Assembly: GCA_016195085.1 (NCBI GenBank)
Contig: JACQAG010000038.1
Span: 47,264-111,263, forward strand
Direction: 5' to 3'
Source of the DNA: Pseudomonadota bacterium
GTDB taxonomy: Bacteria > Pseudomonadota > Alphaproteobacteria > SHVZ01
DNA: 64,000 bases
Of the stretch, positions 18,836-25,109 are shown piece by piece. A program made the position numbers and the translations under genes. Each line of letters starts with the position of its first letter. The stretch's first letter is position 1. The notes under the pieces are model-generated. The model did not search any database, had not been told where the DNA came from, and saw nothing but the letters and a program-made list of their open reading frames with translations.

Positions 18836-18999
18836 CCCCCTCTGACTCCCTCTCCCTTGGGGAGAGGGCTGGGGTGAGGGGCAGACGTGCCGCGAGCCAT
18901 CTGCCGCCAGACCTTGCGCAACCGCTTCCCCTCACCCCGACCCTCTCCCCAAGGGAGAGGGAGCCCGAGGAGCGGACCCCAAGGGAGAGGGAGCCCGAG
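18836..18999. repeat. GC-rich palindromic element, copy 4, with an internal 23-base tandem duplication
   Basis: CCCTCTCCC-TTGG-GGAGAGGG and its partner CCCTCTCCCC-AAGGGAGAGGG face each other across about 80 bases. At the right end the 23-base unit CCCCAAGGGAGAGGGAGCCCGAG occurs twice exactly (18947-18969 and 18977-18999), with a 30-base period. It lies inside the operon, between the binding-protein gene and the ATPase gene. Confidence 0.8.
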
Positions 19000-19014
19000 A
19001 AATGGCATGCGCCG

Positions 19015-20046
19015 CTATCCCAGCTTCGGCCGCGCGTCCTTGGTCGCCTCCAGGATGCCGGTGGTCATCACCTCGGCCAGCTTCGGCGGCCCCGCCGAGA
19101 ACTGCTTCAGCTGGTCGTAGAGGTCGATCTGCTCCTGCCAGACATTGGGCTCGAAGGTGCCCCACCCTTTCATCTTGGTCGAGCCGGTGAAGACGAACTT
19201 GTTCAGGACAGGCACGGCTTCCAGCTCGTCCGGCTTGACCAGGTTCGGATACTCTTTCAGCAGGAGCTCGACCGATTTCTCGGGGTTTTGGTAGGCGTAG
19301 GCCCAGCCGCGCGCCGCAGCCCGGGTGAAGCCCTGGACCATGCCGGGGTTTTTTTGCAGCGTATCCTGGGTCGCATAGTAGGGCAGCGCGTAGAGCTTCA
19401 CCCCGTGATCCCAGAGCCGCATGGTGACGAAGTTGTTGCCGAGTGCGCGCAAGGTCGTGGTGTTGGTGATCCAGCCGGTGACCGCGTCGACCTGGCCGGT
19501 CATGACCGGCGTCAGCTCCGAGCCGATGACCACGACCTCGACATCCTTCTCGGCGATGTTCTGCTTCTTCAACAGGGCGGTGAGCAGGATCTTGCCCGTC
19601 GCCTGGATGCCGATCTTCTTGCCGATCATGTCCTGGGGCGTGCGGATCGGCTTGGCGGGCAGCGAGAAGAACGCGTAAGGATGCTCTTGCGCGCCCACGG
19701 CGAAGCATTGCACCGGGATTTTCTGCGAGGCCGCCAGCATCAAGGACGGGCTCGAGGAGACCTGGCCCAGCTCGAAGCGTCCGGAGGCGACGATGGCCAC
19801 ACCGTCGATGTTGGGTCCGCCCGGCTGGATGGCGAGGTTGATCTTCTCTTCCTCGAAGTAACCCAGCTGCTTGGCGACGATCTCGCCCAGCTGATTGTCG
19901 CCGGCGAGCCAACCCAGCTGCAAATTGACCGTGGCGGTCTTGGCCTGGGCGTGGACGAAGCGCGGCATGCCCGCGAGCGCCAGCCCGGTCGCCGCCCCGG
20001 CCGTCTTCAGCACCGCACGACGCGAAAGCCGATTCCTCTTGATCAT
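19015..20046 (-). CDS. ABC transporter substrate-binding protein, NMT1-like, probable Tat substrate
   Basis: A 343-residue binding protein. The start at 20046 gives MIKRNRLSRRAVLKTAGAAT, a twin-arginine signal with SRRAVLK, followed by a hydrophobic stretch and an AQA-type cleavage region (FVHAQAKT). The mature part (LQLGWLAGDNQLGEIVAKQLGYFEEEKINLAIQPGGPNIDG) is the NMT1/SsuA fold. An upstream in-frame extension of 46 codons has no signal-peptide logic and is rejected. It is the first gene of the eight-gene operon and is divergent from the LysR gene. The ligand is unknown. Confidence 0.9.
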   Translation of the reverse strand: MIKRNRLSRRAVLKTAGAATGLALAGMPRFVHAQAKTATVNLQLGWLAGDNQLGEIVAKQLGYFEEEKINLAIQPGGPNIDGVAIVASGRFELGQVSSSPSLMLAASQKIPVQCFAVGAQEHPYAFFSLPAKPIRTPQDMIGKKIGIQATGKILLTALLKKQNIAEKDVEVVVIGSELTPVMTGQVDAVTGWITNTTTLRALGNNFVTMRLWDHGVKLYALPYYATQDTLQKNPGMVQGFTRAAARGWAYAYQNPEKSVELLLKEYPNLVKPDELEAVPVLNKFVFTGSTKMKGWGTFEPNVWQEQIDLYDQLKQFSAGPPKLAEVMTTGILEATKDARPKLG

Positions 20047-20144
20047 CGGTGACTCCCCTGTTCGGAAGAGTGATGGGTCGATTGGGCTCGACCCGAAGAG
20101 ACGACCGCCTCGCGCCCGCTTCTGCCCGGCGTCATAGGCCAGCG

Positions 20145-20162
20145 CCCGGGCTTTCGCCCGGG
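20145..20162. other. Short perfect hairpin in the binding-protein upstream region
   Basis: CCCGGG-CTTTCG-CCCGGG lies about 100 bases upstream of the binding-protein start. If it is in the leader it would form a small stable hairpin; it may also just be part of a degenerate repeat. No function can be assigned. Confidence 0.4.
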
Positions 20163-20189
20163 GGCATTGTGCGGGCTCGGCCATGCTCT

Positions 20190-20234
20190 CGAAAAGCAGA
20201 GATTTTCGCCTGTGGTGATGCTATTTTGGCATCA
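20190..20234. promoter_or_regulatory. Two 19-base palindromes, probable LysR binding sites
   Basis: CGAAAA-N7-TTTTCG (20190-20208) and TGATGC-N7-GCATCA (20216-20234) have the same 6-7-6 geometry and perfect arms, with centres 26 bases apart. They lie just upstream of the LysR start at 20256 and in the divergent control region of the catabolic operon. LysR-type regulators typically use a recognition and an activation site in such a gap. The assignment is by geometry and position only. Confidence 0.55.
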
Positions 20235-20255
20235 TCTGGGGAGTGCCGGAACGCC

Positions 20256-21254
20256 ATGCATGCCGCGGTGCTGCGCTATGTCGACGAGGTCGCCCGGCTG
20301 GGCTCGATCCGGCGGGCGGCGGCGCTCCTCAACATCGCCTCCTCGGCGGTCAACCGGCAGATTCTAAAGCTCGAATCCCAAATCGGCACGCCCTTGTTCG
20401 AGCGGCGGCGGAGCGGGGTCAAGCCGACGGCGGCCGGCGAGGCGCTATTGCGCCACATCCGCGAAACCATGACCGATTACCAGCGCACCCGGGCCGAGAT
20501 CGCCGGCCTTTCGGGCGCGGTCACCGGCGAGGTCAGGATCATCGCGCTCGAATCTCTCCTCCTGCGGTTCATGCCGCTCGCCATCGAGGAGCTGTCGGCC
20601 CGCTATCCCGACGTCACCTTCACCGTGCTCTCGGTGGATCCGAGCGGCATCGCCGAGGAGCTGCGCTCGGGGCGCAGCGACTTTGGCGTCTTGTTCGTGG
20701 ACAAGCGCCATCGCGGCATCGACGTGGCCGCCGAGATCCGCACCTCGATCGGCGCGGTGATGGCCCCCAGCCATCCGCTGGCCGGCCGCCGAAGGCTGAC
20801 CTTGACCGACTGCGCCGCCTACCCGGTGGTCATGCTGCATGACCGCTGGCTGCTGGATGCCATCATGGCGACCGAGTTCGCCAAATCCGGAGCCCGCCTC
20901 AGCCCACGGATCATCTCCAACTCGACCGAGTTCATGCGCCAGGTGATGCTGGCCGGGCTCGGCATCGGCTTCTTCACCCCCGTCGGCTTCATCGAGGAGA
21001 TCCGCCGCGGCCAGCTCGTGCATGTGCCCTTGGCCGAGCCCCGGCTCGGCGACAGCCAGATCGGCATCCTGGTGCCCAGGGCCAAGCGCCTGTCGCCGCC
21101 GGCGCGGCTCGCCCTCGAGCATATCGGCCGGCGCCTGAAAGAGTTTGCGGGCGAGCTCGCGAGCGCACGGCCGACGCCCGCCGACGTGCCTCGGAGCCGC
21201 GCCAGCGCAACGCGGCGCCCGATGGCGAAGCTCGCCCGACCGGGGGCACCCTAG
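20256..21254 (+). CDS. LysR-family transcriptional regulator
   Basis: A 332-residue LysR protein. The N-terminal winged helix (VLRYVDEVARLGSIRRAAALLNIASSAVNRQILKLESQIGTPLFERR; given here in part by position, residues 4-50) is followed by a linker and a periplasmic-binding-like effector domain from about residue 90. The start at 20256 gives the standard LysR N-terminus; upstream in-frame extensions would place the divergent promoter inside the gene. It most likely controls the operon at 20046-12165, responding to its substrate. Confidence 0.9.
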   Translation: MHAAVLRYVDEVARLGSIRRAAALLNIASSAVNRQILKLESQIGTPLFERRRSGVKPTAAGEALLRHIRETMTDYQRTRAEIAGLSGAVTGEVRIIALESLLLRFMPLAIEELSARYPDVTFTVLSVDPSGIAEELRSGRSDFGVLFVDKRHRGIDVAAEIRTSIGAVMAPSHPLAGRRRLTLTDCAAYPVVMLHDRWLLDAIMATEFAKSGARLSPRIISNSTEFMRQVMLAGLGIGFFTPVGFIEEIRRGQLVHVPLAEPRLGDSQIGILVPRAKRLSPPARLALEHIGRRLKEFAGELASARPTPADVPRSRASATRRPMAKLARPGAP

Positions 21255-21434
21255 TCAACGCTGCCGTCGGATGCCGCAGGGGGCAAGATTCGGCGCCGCT
21301 TCACGCCGTGGCCCTCTGCGACAATCGGCAGCCGTGTAGAGCCTGCGGCCGCCCGCCTATAGTCTAGCGATCGCGTCGGCGATCGGCCGTATCGGAACTG
21401 CCGCCGTCGCCCATACAATCCTTGGGGGGGACCA

Positions 21435-22379
21435 ATGGGCAAAAAGCACAAAAAGACCAAGCACGACAAAAGAATTGGACGGCCGAAATCGGGCAAGCCG
21501 GCGGCGGTGGCAACCCAGGTGCAGGGCGAGCTGGCGCGCAACGTCAAAGAGAAGGCCCGGGTCGAGGAGGCCTGGAAGATCATCGGCCGCCCCGCGCGGC
21601 GCAAGCCCGCAAAAGGGTACAAATACATCGACGAGCTCGTCCATTTGCAGTTCGAGCTGATCAAGCTGCAGGAGTGGGTTCGCGTCCAGGGCCTGAGGGT
21701 GGCGGTCCTCTTCGAGGGTCGCGACGCCGCCGGCAAGGGTGGGGTGATCAAGCGCATCAGCGACTCGCTCAACCCGCGCATCTGCCGCATCGTCGCCCTC
21801 GGAACGCCAACTGAGCGCGAGCGCGGTCAGTGGTATTTCCAGCGCTACGTCGCGCAGCTGCCGGCCAAGGGCGAGATCGTGCTCTTCGACCGCAGCTGGT
21901 ACAACCGGGCCGGCGTCGAACGGGTCATGGGGTTCTGCACGGACGAAGAATACGAGGAGTTCCTGCGCTCCTGTCCGATGTTCGAGGACATGCTGATCAG
22001 GTCGGGCCTTCATCTCGTCAAGTATTGGTTCTCGGTCAGCGACAAGGAGCAGGAGAAGCGCTTCCGCGAGCGCGTGCGCAATCCCATCAAGCGCTGGAAG
22101 CTCAGCCCGATGGATCTCGAGTCGCGCAAGCGCTGGGTCGAATACTCCAAGGCGAAGGACATCATGCTCGAGCACACGGACACCAAACGAAGTCCGTGGT
22201 GGGTCGTCGACGCCGACGACAAGAAACGCGCCCGGCTGAACTGCATCGAGCATCTCTTACAGCGGATCCCCTACCGCGACATGATGCCGGTTGAGATCGA
22301 ATTGCCGCCGCGCCAATCCGACACGGGATACAAGCGGCCGCGCAAGTCGACCCAACGCTTCGTGCCGTCGCTCTATTAG
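21435..22379 (+). CDS. ppk2: Polyphosphate kinase 2 (PPK2)
   Basis: A 314-residue cytoplasmic kinase that interconverts polyphosphate and nucleoside di/triphosphates. Walker A is FEGRDAAGKGG (about residues 95-105), and the Walker B/lid region is LFDRSWYNRAGVERVMGF. The length and single PPK2 domain fit class I enzymes. A lysine-rich N-terminus (MGKKHKKTKHDKRIGRPKSGK) precedes the domain. It is preceded by a G-rich sequence close to the start (GGGGGGG at about 21424). The 180 bases upstream show no clear gene. Confidence 0.95.
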   Translation: MGKKHKKTKHDKRIGRPKSGKPAAVATQVQGELARNVKEKARVEEAWKIIGRPARRKPAKGYKYIDELVHLQFELIKLQEWVRVQGLRVAVLFEGRDAAGKGGVIKRISDSLNPRICRIVALGTPTERERGQWYFQRYVAQLPAKGEIVLFDRSWYNRAGVERVMGFCTDEEYEEFLRSCPMFEDMLIRSGLHLVKYWFSVSDKEQEKRFRERVRNPIKRWKLSPMDLESRKRWVEYSKAKDIMLEHTDTKRSPWWVVDADDKKRARLNCIEHLLQRIPYRDMMPVEIELPPRQSDTGYKRPRKSTQRFVPSLY

Positions 22380-22418
22380 CCCTAGGAGCGCCGCCGCCGC
22401 TTCGGCAGGAGGATCGCC

Positions 22419-22631
22419 ATGGCATCCGAAGTCGACCGCGCCCCCGGAGATGAAGACGGGACGCAATATGCCCATGTCGATCGCCAGCTCGCGGCGAAGA
22501 GCTACCGGGCGCTGCACAGCCGGGCACGGACGTGGCCTCTCACCATGCGCCCGGCCAACCGCTGGGACTGGTTCATGGCGGCTCTGGGTACGGCGATCCT
22601 GGTCGCCATCCTCATCGTCAATCTGATCTAG
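22419..22631 (+). CDS. Small single-pass membrane protein, hypothetical
   Basis: A 70-residue protein with an acidic/polar N-terminal half and one C-terminal membrane helix (WFMAALGTAILVAILIVNLI) ending at the last residue, so it looks like a tail-anchored protein. A Shine-Dalgarno-like AGGAGG lies at about 22408-22413. It begins 39 bases after ppk2 and may be co-transcribed. No family recognised. Confidence 0.6.
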   Translation: MASEVDRAPGDEDGTQYAHVDRQLAAKSYRALHSRARTWPLTMRPANRWDWFMAALGTAILVAILIVNLI

Positions 22632-22648
22632 ACCCTGCGGCTCCCCTA

Positions 22649-22677
22649 TTGATCGGCGGCCGGCCGGGGTCTATAAG
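22649..22677 (+). promoter_or_regulatory. Promoter of tRNA-Pro
   Basis: TTGATC (22649-22654), a 17-base spacer and TATAAG (22672-22677) give a good sigma-70-type promoter. The predicted transcript start is near 22684, eight bases before the mature tRNA. Confidence 0.65.
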
Positions 22678-22683
22678 CCTGCG

Positions 22684-22707
22684 CTCCGGCACGGGGCGTA
22701 GCTCAGC
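22684..22707 (+). repeat. Direct repeat spanning the tRNA-Pro 5' end, copy 1
   Basis: A 24-base unit from the predicted transcript start into the D-arm of tRNA-Pro. It matches 23527-23550 at 22 of 24 positions. The repeats enclose the tRNA and the higBA module (843 bases apart). Confidence 0.7.
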
Positions 22708-22768
22708 CTGGTAGAGCGCTTGCTTCGGGAGCAAGAGGCCGGAGGTTCGAATCCTCTCGCCCCGACCA
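22692..22768 (+). tRNA. tRNA-Pro (anticodon CGG), CCA encoded
   Basis: A complete 77-base cloverleaf: acceptor CGGGGCG/CGCCCCG, D-arm GCTC/GAGC, anticodon stem CTTGC/GCAAG with loop TTCGGGA (anticodon CGG at 22717+9 to +11, i.e. 22726-22728), T-arm GGAGG-TTCGAAT-CCTCT, discriminator A and CCA at 22766-22768. It reads proline CCG codons, which are common in high-GC genomes. The 5' portion is partly duplicated at 23527-23550. Confidence 0.95.
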
Positions 22769-22865
22769 TTCCTCGCAAGGACCCTTGCCGGCCCAGCCGG
22801 AGCGTCATGGGCCGCAGGGGCCCTTCGGCATCACCGAACGATCGCGTGCCACCGCCCAGGTCTAT

Positions 22866-23174
22866 CTATGCTGCTCGCCGCGGGACCAGACGGCTGATCT
22901 GCTTCCCGACGGCATCGCGAGCCAGCTCGAGGTCATACTGCGCCTGCATGCCGATCCAAAACTCGGCCGTGGTGCCGAAGTACCGCGCCAGCCGCAGCGC
23001 CGTATCGGGCGTGATCGCGCGTTTTCCGCGAACGATCTCACCGAGCCGAGCTTGGCCGATCTTGAGCGCCTTCGCCAGCGCGTACTGGCTCATACCCAAG
23101 GGCTCCAAATAGTCACCCTGAATGACCTCGCCCGGATGCACTGGCGGGAACGCCTTACGACGCTTATTCGTCAT
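22866..23174 (-). CDS. higA: HigA-type antitoxin (XRE helix-turn-helix)
   Basis: A 102-residue antitoxin from the start at 23174 (MTNKRRKAFPPVHPGEVI). The HPGE motif, then an XRE helix-turn-helix (LGMSQYALAKALKIGQARLGEIVRGKRAITPDTALRLAR in residues 24-62) and the WIGMQAQYDLELA tail are typical of HigA/VapI antitoxins, which neutralise HigB and repress their own promoter. The 5' end overlaps the toxin gene by 11 bases. Longer in-frame starts inside higB are less likely. Confidence 0.9.
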   Translation of the reverse strand: MTNKRRKAFPPVHPGEVIQGDYLEPLGMSQYALAKALKIGQARLGEIVRGKRAITPDTALRLARYFGTTAEFWIGMQAQYDLELARDAVGKQISRLVPRRAA

Positions 23175-23451
23175 GGTAATCGCAGACCTCGACATCGTAG
23201 GCGTCTCCATCGTGCCAGCGAAAGCATACCCGCCATTGGTCATTCACCCGAATGCTGTACTGGCCCCGTCGCCTGCCCCTTAGGGCCTCCAGCCTGTTCC
23301 CGGGTGGTGATCGCAGGTCACCGAGCAAACGAGCATTGTTCAATTGCAGCAACTTCCGGTTCGCGACCCGGAGAATGTCGACCGGAACGCCTTTGGCGGG
23401 TTGGCGCCGCCAAGCTGCCTCGGCTAGGAGGTTCGCGAAGGATCGGATCAC
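23164..23451 (-). CDS. higB: HigB-type (RelE superfamily) toxin
   Basis: A 95-residue toxin with GTG start, beginning MIRSF, the usual HigB start. Seen: the basic core NRLEALRGRRRGQYSIRVNDQWRVCFRW, typical of ribosome-dependent mRNA interferases, and an acidic C-terminus. It is transcribed before its antitoxin, the normal order for higBA. Its promoter places the transcript start within about 3 bases of the GTG, so the mRNA may be leaderless. Confidence 0.9.
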   Translation of the reverse strand: MIRSFANLLAEAAWRRQPAKGVPVDILRVANRKLLQLNNARLLGDLRSPPGNRLEALRGRRRGQYSIRVNDQWRVCFRWHDGDAYDVEVCDYHDE

Positions 23452-23460
23452 TCCGAGATA

Positions 23461-23489
23461 ATACTATCGGCTCCCGATAGCATTGGCAA
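23461..23489 (-). promoter_or_regulatory. higBA promoter with autoregulatory palindrome
   Basis: Read on the minus strand: TTGCCA (23489-23484), a 17-base spacer and TAGTAT (23466-23461). The perfect palindrome CTATCGG-CTC-CCGATAG (23464-23480) lies over the spacer and -10, a usual place for the HigA or HigBA repressor. The -10 is only 9 bases from the GTG start codon. Confidence 0.65.
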
Positions 23490-23526
23490 CATGACCATCG
23501 GCTGGGAAGCGACCTTCGATCCTCGT

Positions 23527-23550
23527 CTCCGGCACGGCGCGCAGCTCAGC
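23527..23550 (+). repeat. Partial copy of the tRNA-Pro 5' end
   Basis: CTCCGGCACGG(C)GCG(C)AGCTCAGC matches 22684-22707 with two changes (bracketed), then diverges before the anticodon arm. It is either a decayed tRNA duplicate or one edge of an inserted segment. It overlaps the stop codon (23546-23548) of the 87-residue gene on the other strand. Confidence 0.65.
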
Positions 23551-23809
23551 GTTCCGGCGGCAAGATCTCCTGCACGCACACCTCGCCGATAAGGTGCTCG
23601 CGGCGTATGTCCTTGAGGTGAGCGCGCTTCTGCTCGGCCGTCAGCGAGGCTCCGACCCCTTGCGTCATCGCCAGCACCACCGAGCGGTCGCTCATATCGA
23701 GCCAGAAGCTGCGCCGGACCAGCTTGCCTTCGCCGTCGCGGACGAAGGGATCGTTGGTGCCGGCGCTTAAATCGGGTTTGTAGAATTCGGGCATGGGCTC
23801 TTCTAGCAC
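23546..23809 (-). CDS. Hypothetical 87-residue protein at the end of the acid-catabolism run
   Basis: No family recognised. Features: N-terminal MLEEPMPEFYKPDLSAGTND, a central FWLDMSDRSVVLAMTQGVGA, and a charged C-terminal half with KRAHLKDIRREHL. No signal, membrane segment or cysteine cluster. An internal ATG six codons in (MPEFYKP) is an alternative start. It lies 18 bases downstream of the acyl-CoA dehydrogenase on the same strand, so it is probably the last gene of that operon. Its 3' end lies in the partial tRNA copy, so the native C-terminus may have been altered. Confidence 0.55.
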   Translation of the reverse strand: MLEEPMPEFYKPDLSAGTNDPFVRDGEGKLVRRSFWLDMSDRSVVLAMTQGVGASLTAEQKRAHLKDIRREHLIGEVCVQEILPPER

Positions 23810-23827
23810 GGTTGGCGCGTCCTCACC

Positions 23828-25000
23828 TCAGCTCCAGTCGATATAGGGGCCGAGGCCGCGTTTCTTGATTTGGCCGCCGATGATCGCCCGCTGGATCTCC
23901 GACGTGCCCTCCCAGATGCGGTCGACGCGAATGTCGCGGTAGAGGCGCTCGACCGGGTTCTCGCGCATATAGCCGCGGCCGCCCAGGATTTGCAGCGCCC
24001 GGTCGACGACCCGTCCGGCCATCTCCGAGGCGTAGAGCTTCGCCGCCGAGGCGCGGGCATGCACCAGCTTGCGGTCGAGGCCGCGGTCGATCTCGGAGGC
24101 CACGCGATAGACCAGGCTCTTGGCCGCCATGATCTCGACCGCCATGTCGGCCAGCATGAACTCGATCGCCTGAAACTCCCGGATCGGCCGGCCGAACTGC
24201 TGGCGCTCGGCGGCATAGGCGTTGGCGGTCTCGGCCGCGCGGATCGCCGCCCCCAGGCAGTTGGCGGCGATCTGCAGACGCGCCTCGACGAACCAGTCCT
24301 TGGTGAGCTCGAGCCCCTCACCTTCCCTGCCTAAGATCCTGGATTGGTCGAGCTCGACCTCCTCGAAGAGGAATTCCGGGTGCTCGAACACATAGGTGTG
24401 CATGAATTTCGGCACCCGCTTGACGCTGACGCCGGGCAAGGACTTGTCGACCAGGAACAGGGTCGGCCGGTTGGCGTCGCCGTCGACATGGGCGTGCACG
24501 ATGAGGTAGTCGGCAACATCGCCGCTGGTGACGAACCACTTCTCGCCGCTGAGATAGTAGCGGTCCTGGCGCCGTCGTGCCGTGGTCTTGACCTGACGCG
24601 GATCGGAGCCGGCTCCGGGCTCGGTGATGGCGTAGGCGCCGCGGCGCCTGCCTTGGCAGCTTGGCACGAGATAGTCGCGGACCTGCTCCGGCGTGCCGCG
24701 CTTCAGTGGCAGCGCCGGGTGCCAAACCACCGCCCAGAGCGCGCCGGTGGCCTTGCCCAGCTCCTCGTTGACGAGCGTCTGCTGCAGGATGGAGAAGCCC
24801 TGCCCGCCATGCTGGCACGCATGGTTGACGGCATTGAGACCATGATCGATGACTGCCTGCTTGAGCCTGGCCTTGGTTGCTTCCGGCAGGTGGCCATTCA
24901 GCTCGAGCTCCAGCTCGACCGGAAACAGCTCGGTCTCGGCGAACCGGCGCGCCCGCGCCTTCAGCTCCAGATCGGCCTTGTCGATGCTCAGATCCATCAT
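23828..25000 (-). CDS. Acyl-CoA dehydrogenase
   Basis: A 390-residue FAD enzyme that introduces an alpha-beta double bond into an acyl-CoA. Seen: the FAD/substrate motif YAITEPGAGSDPRQVKTTA, the WFVTSGDVADYLIV strand, and the C-terminal GGRGYMRENPVERLYRDIRVDRIWEGTSEIQ segment (by position, about residues 338-368), with the usual IWEGTSEIQR. Length is normal. It lies 109 bases downstream of the synthetase gene, with two strong hairpins between. It should feed the enoyl-CoA hydratase encoded at 31108. Confidence 0.94.
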   Translation of the reverse strand: MMDLSIDKADLELKARARRFAETELFPVELELELNGHLPEATKARLKQAVIDHGLNAVNHACQHGGQGFSILQQTLVNEELGKATGALWAVVWHPALPLKRGTPEQVRDYLVPSCQGRRRGAYAITEPGAGSDPRQVKTTARRRQDRYYLSGEKWFVTSGDVADYLIVHAHVDGDANRPTLFLVDKSLPGVSVKRVPKFMHTYVFEHPEFLFEEVELDQSRILGREGEGLELTKDWFVEARLQIAANCLGAAIRAAETANAYAAERQQFGRPIREFQAIEFMLADMAVEIMAAKSLVYRVASEIDRGLDRKLVHARASAAKLYASEMAGRVVDRALQILGGRGYMRENPVERLYRDIRVDRIWEGTSEIQRAIIGGQIKKRGLGPYIDWS

Positions 25001-25010
25001 CCTCTCCCCC

Positions 25011-25039
25011 AGTACCGACTTTCGCAGAAAGTCGGTACT
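25011..25039. other. Perfect 13-bp hairpin upstream of the acyl-CoA dehydrogenase gene
   Basis: AGTACCGACTTTC-GCA-GAAAGTCGGTACT. It lies 10 bases before the start codon on the minus strand, so in mRNA it would sit just upstream of the ribosome binding region. It could be a regulator site or an mRNA structure controlling translation. It is not of the GC-run repeat class. Confidence 0.65.
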
Positions 25040-25066
25040 GGTCGCTTCAAATGAGCAGCTGATTCA

Positions 25067-25108
25067 CGCGCAATTTCGCGAGTCGGCCACGACCCGCGAA
25101 ATTGCGCG
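25067..25108. terminator. Strong hairpin directly after the synthetase stop codon
   Basis: CGCGCAATTTCGCG (25067-25080) and CGCGAAATTGCGCG (25095-25108) are perfect 14-base complements. The inner part adds GTCG/CGAC around a GCCA loop, giving an almost continuous 18-bp stem. It begins one base after the stop codon of the synthetase on the minus strand. No T-run follows, so it is either a weak terminator, an mRNA 3' stabiliser, or a protein site. Confidence 0.55.
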
Positions 25109-25109
25109 A

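Noticed and set aside
18836..18999. Repeated units considered as a CRISPR array
   Set aside because: Only two tandem copies with a 7-base gap, part of a palindromic element; no spacer series or cas genes.
22692..23550. A full genomic island integrated at tRNA-Pro
   Set aside because: No integrase gene, and the duplicated part is the 5' rather than the 3' end of the tRNA; only a small rearrangement is supported.
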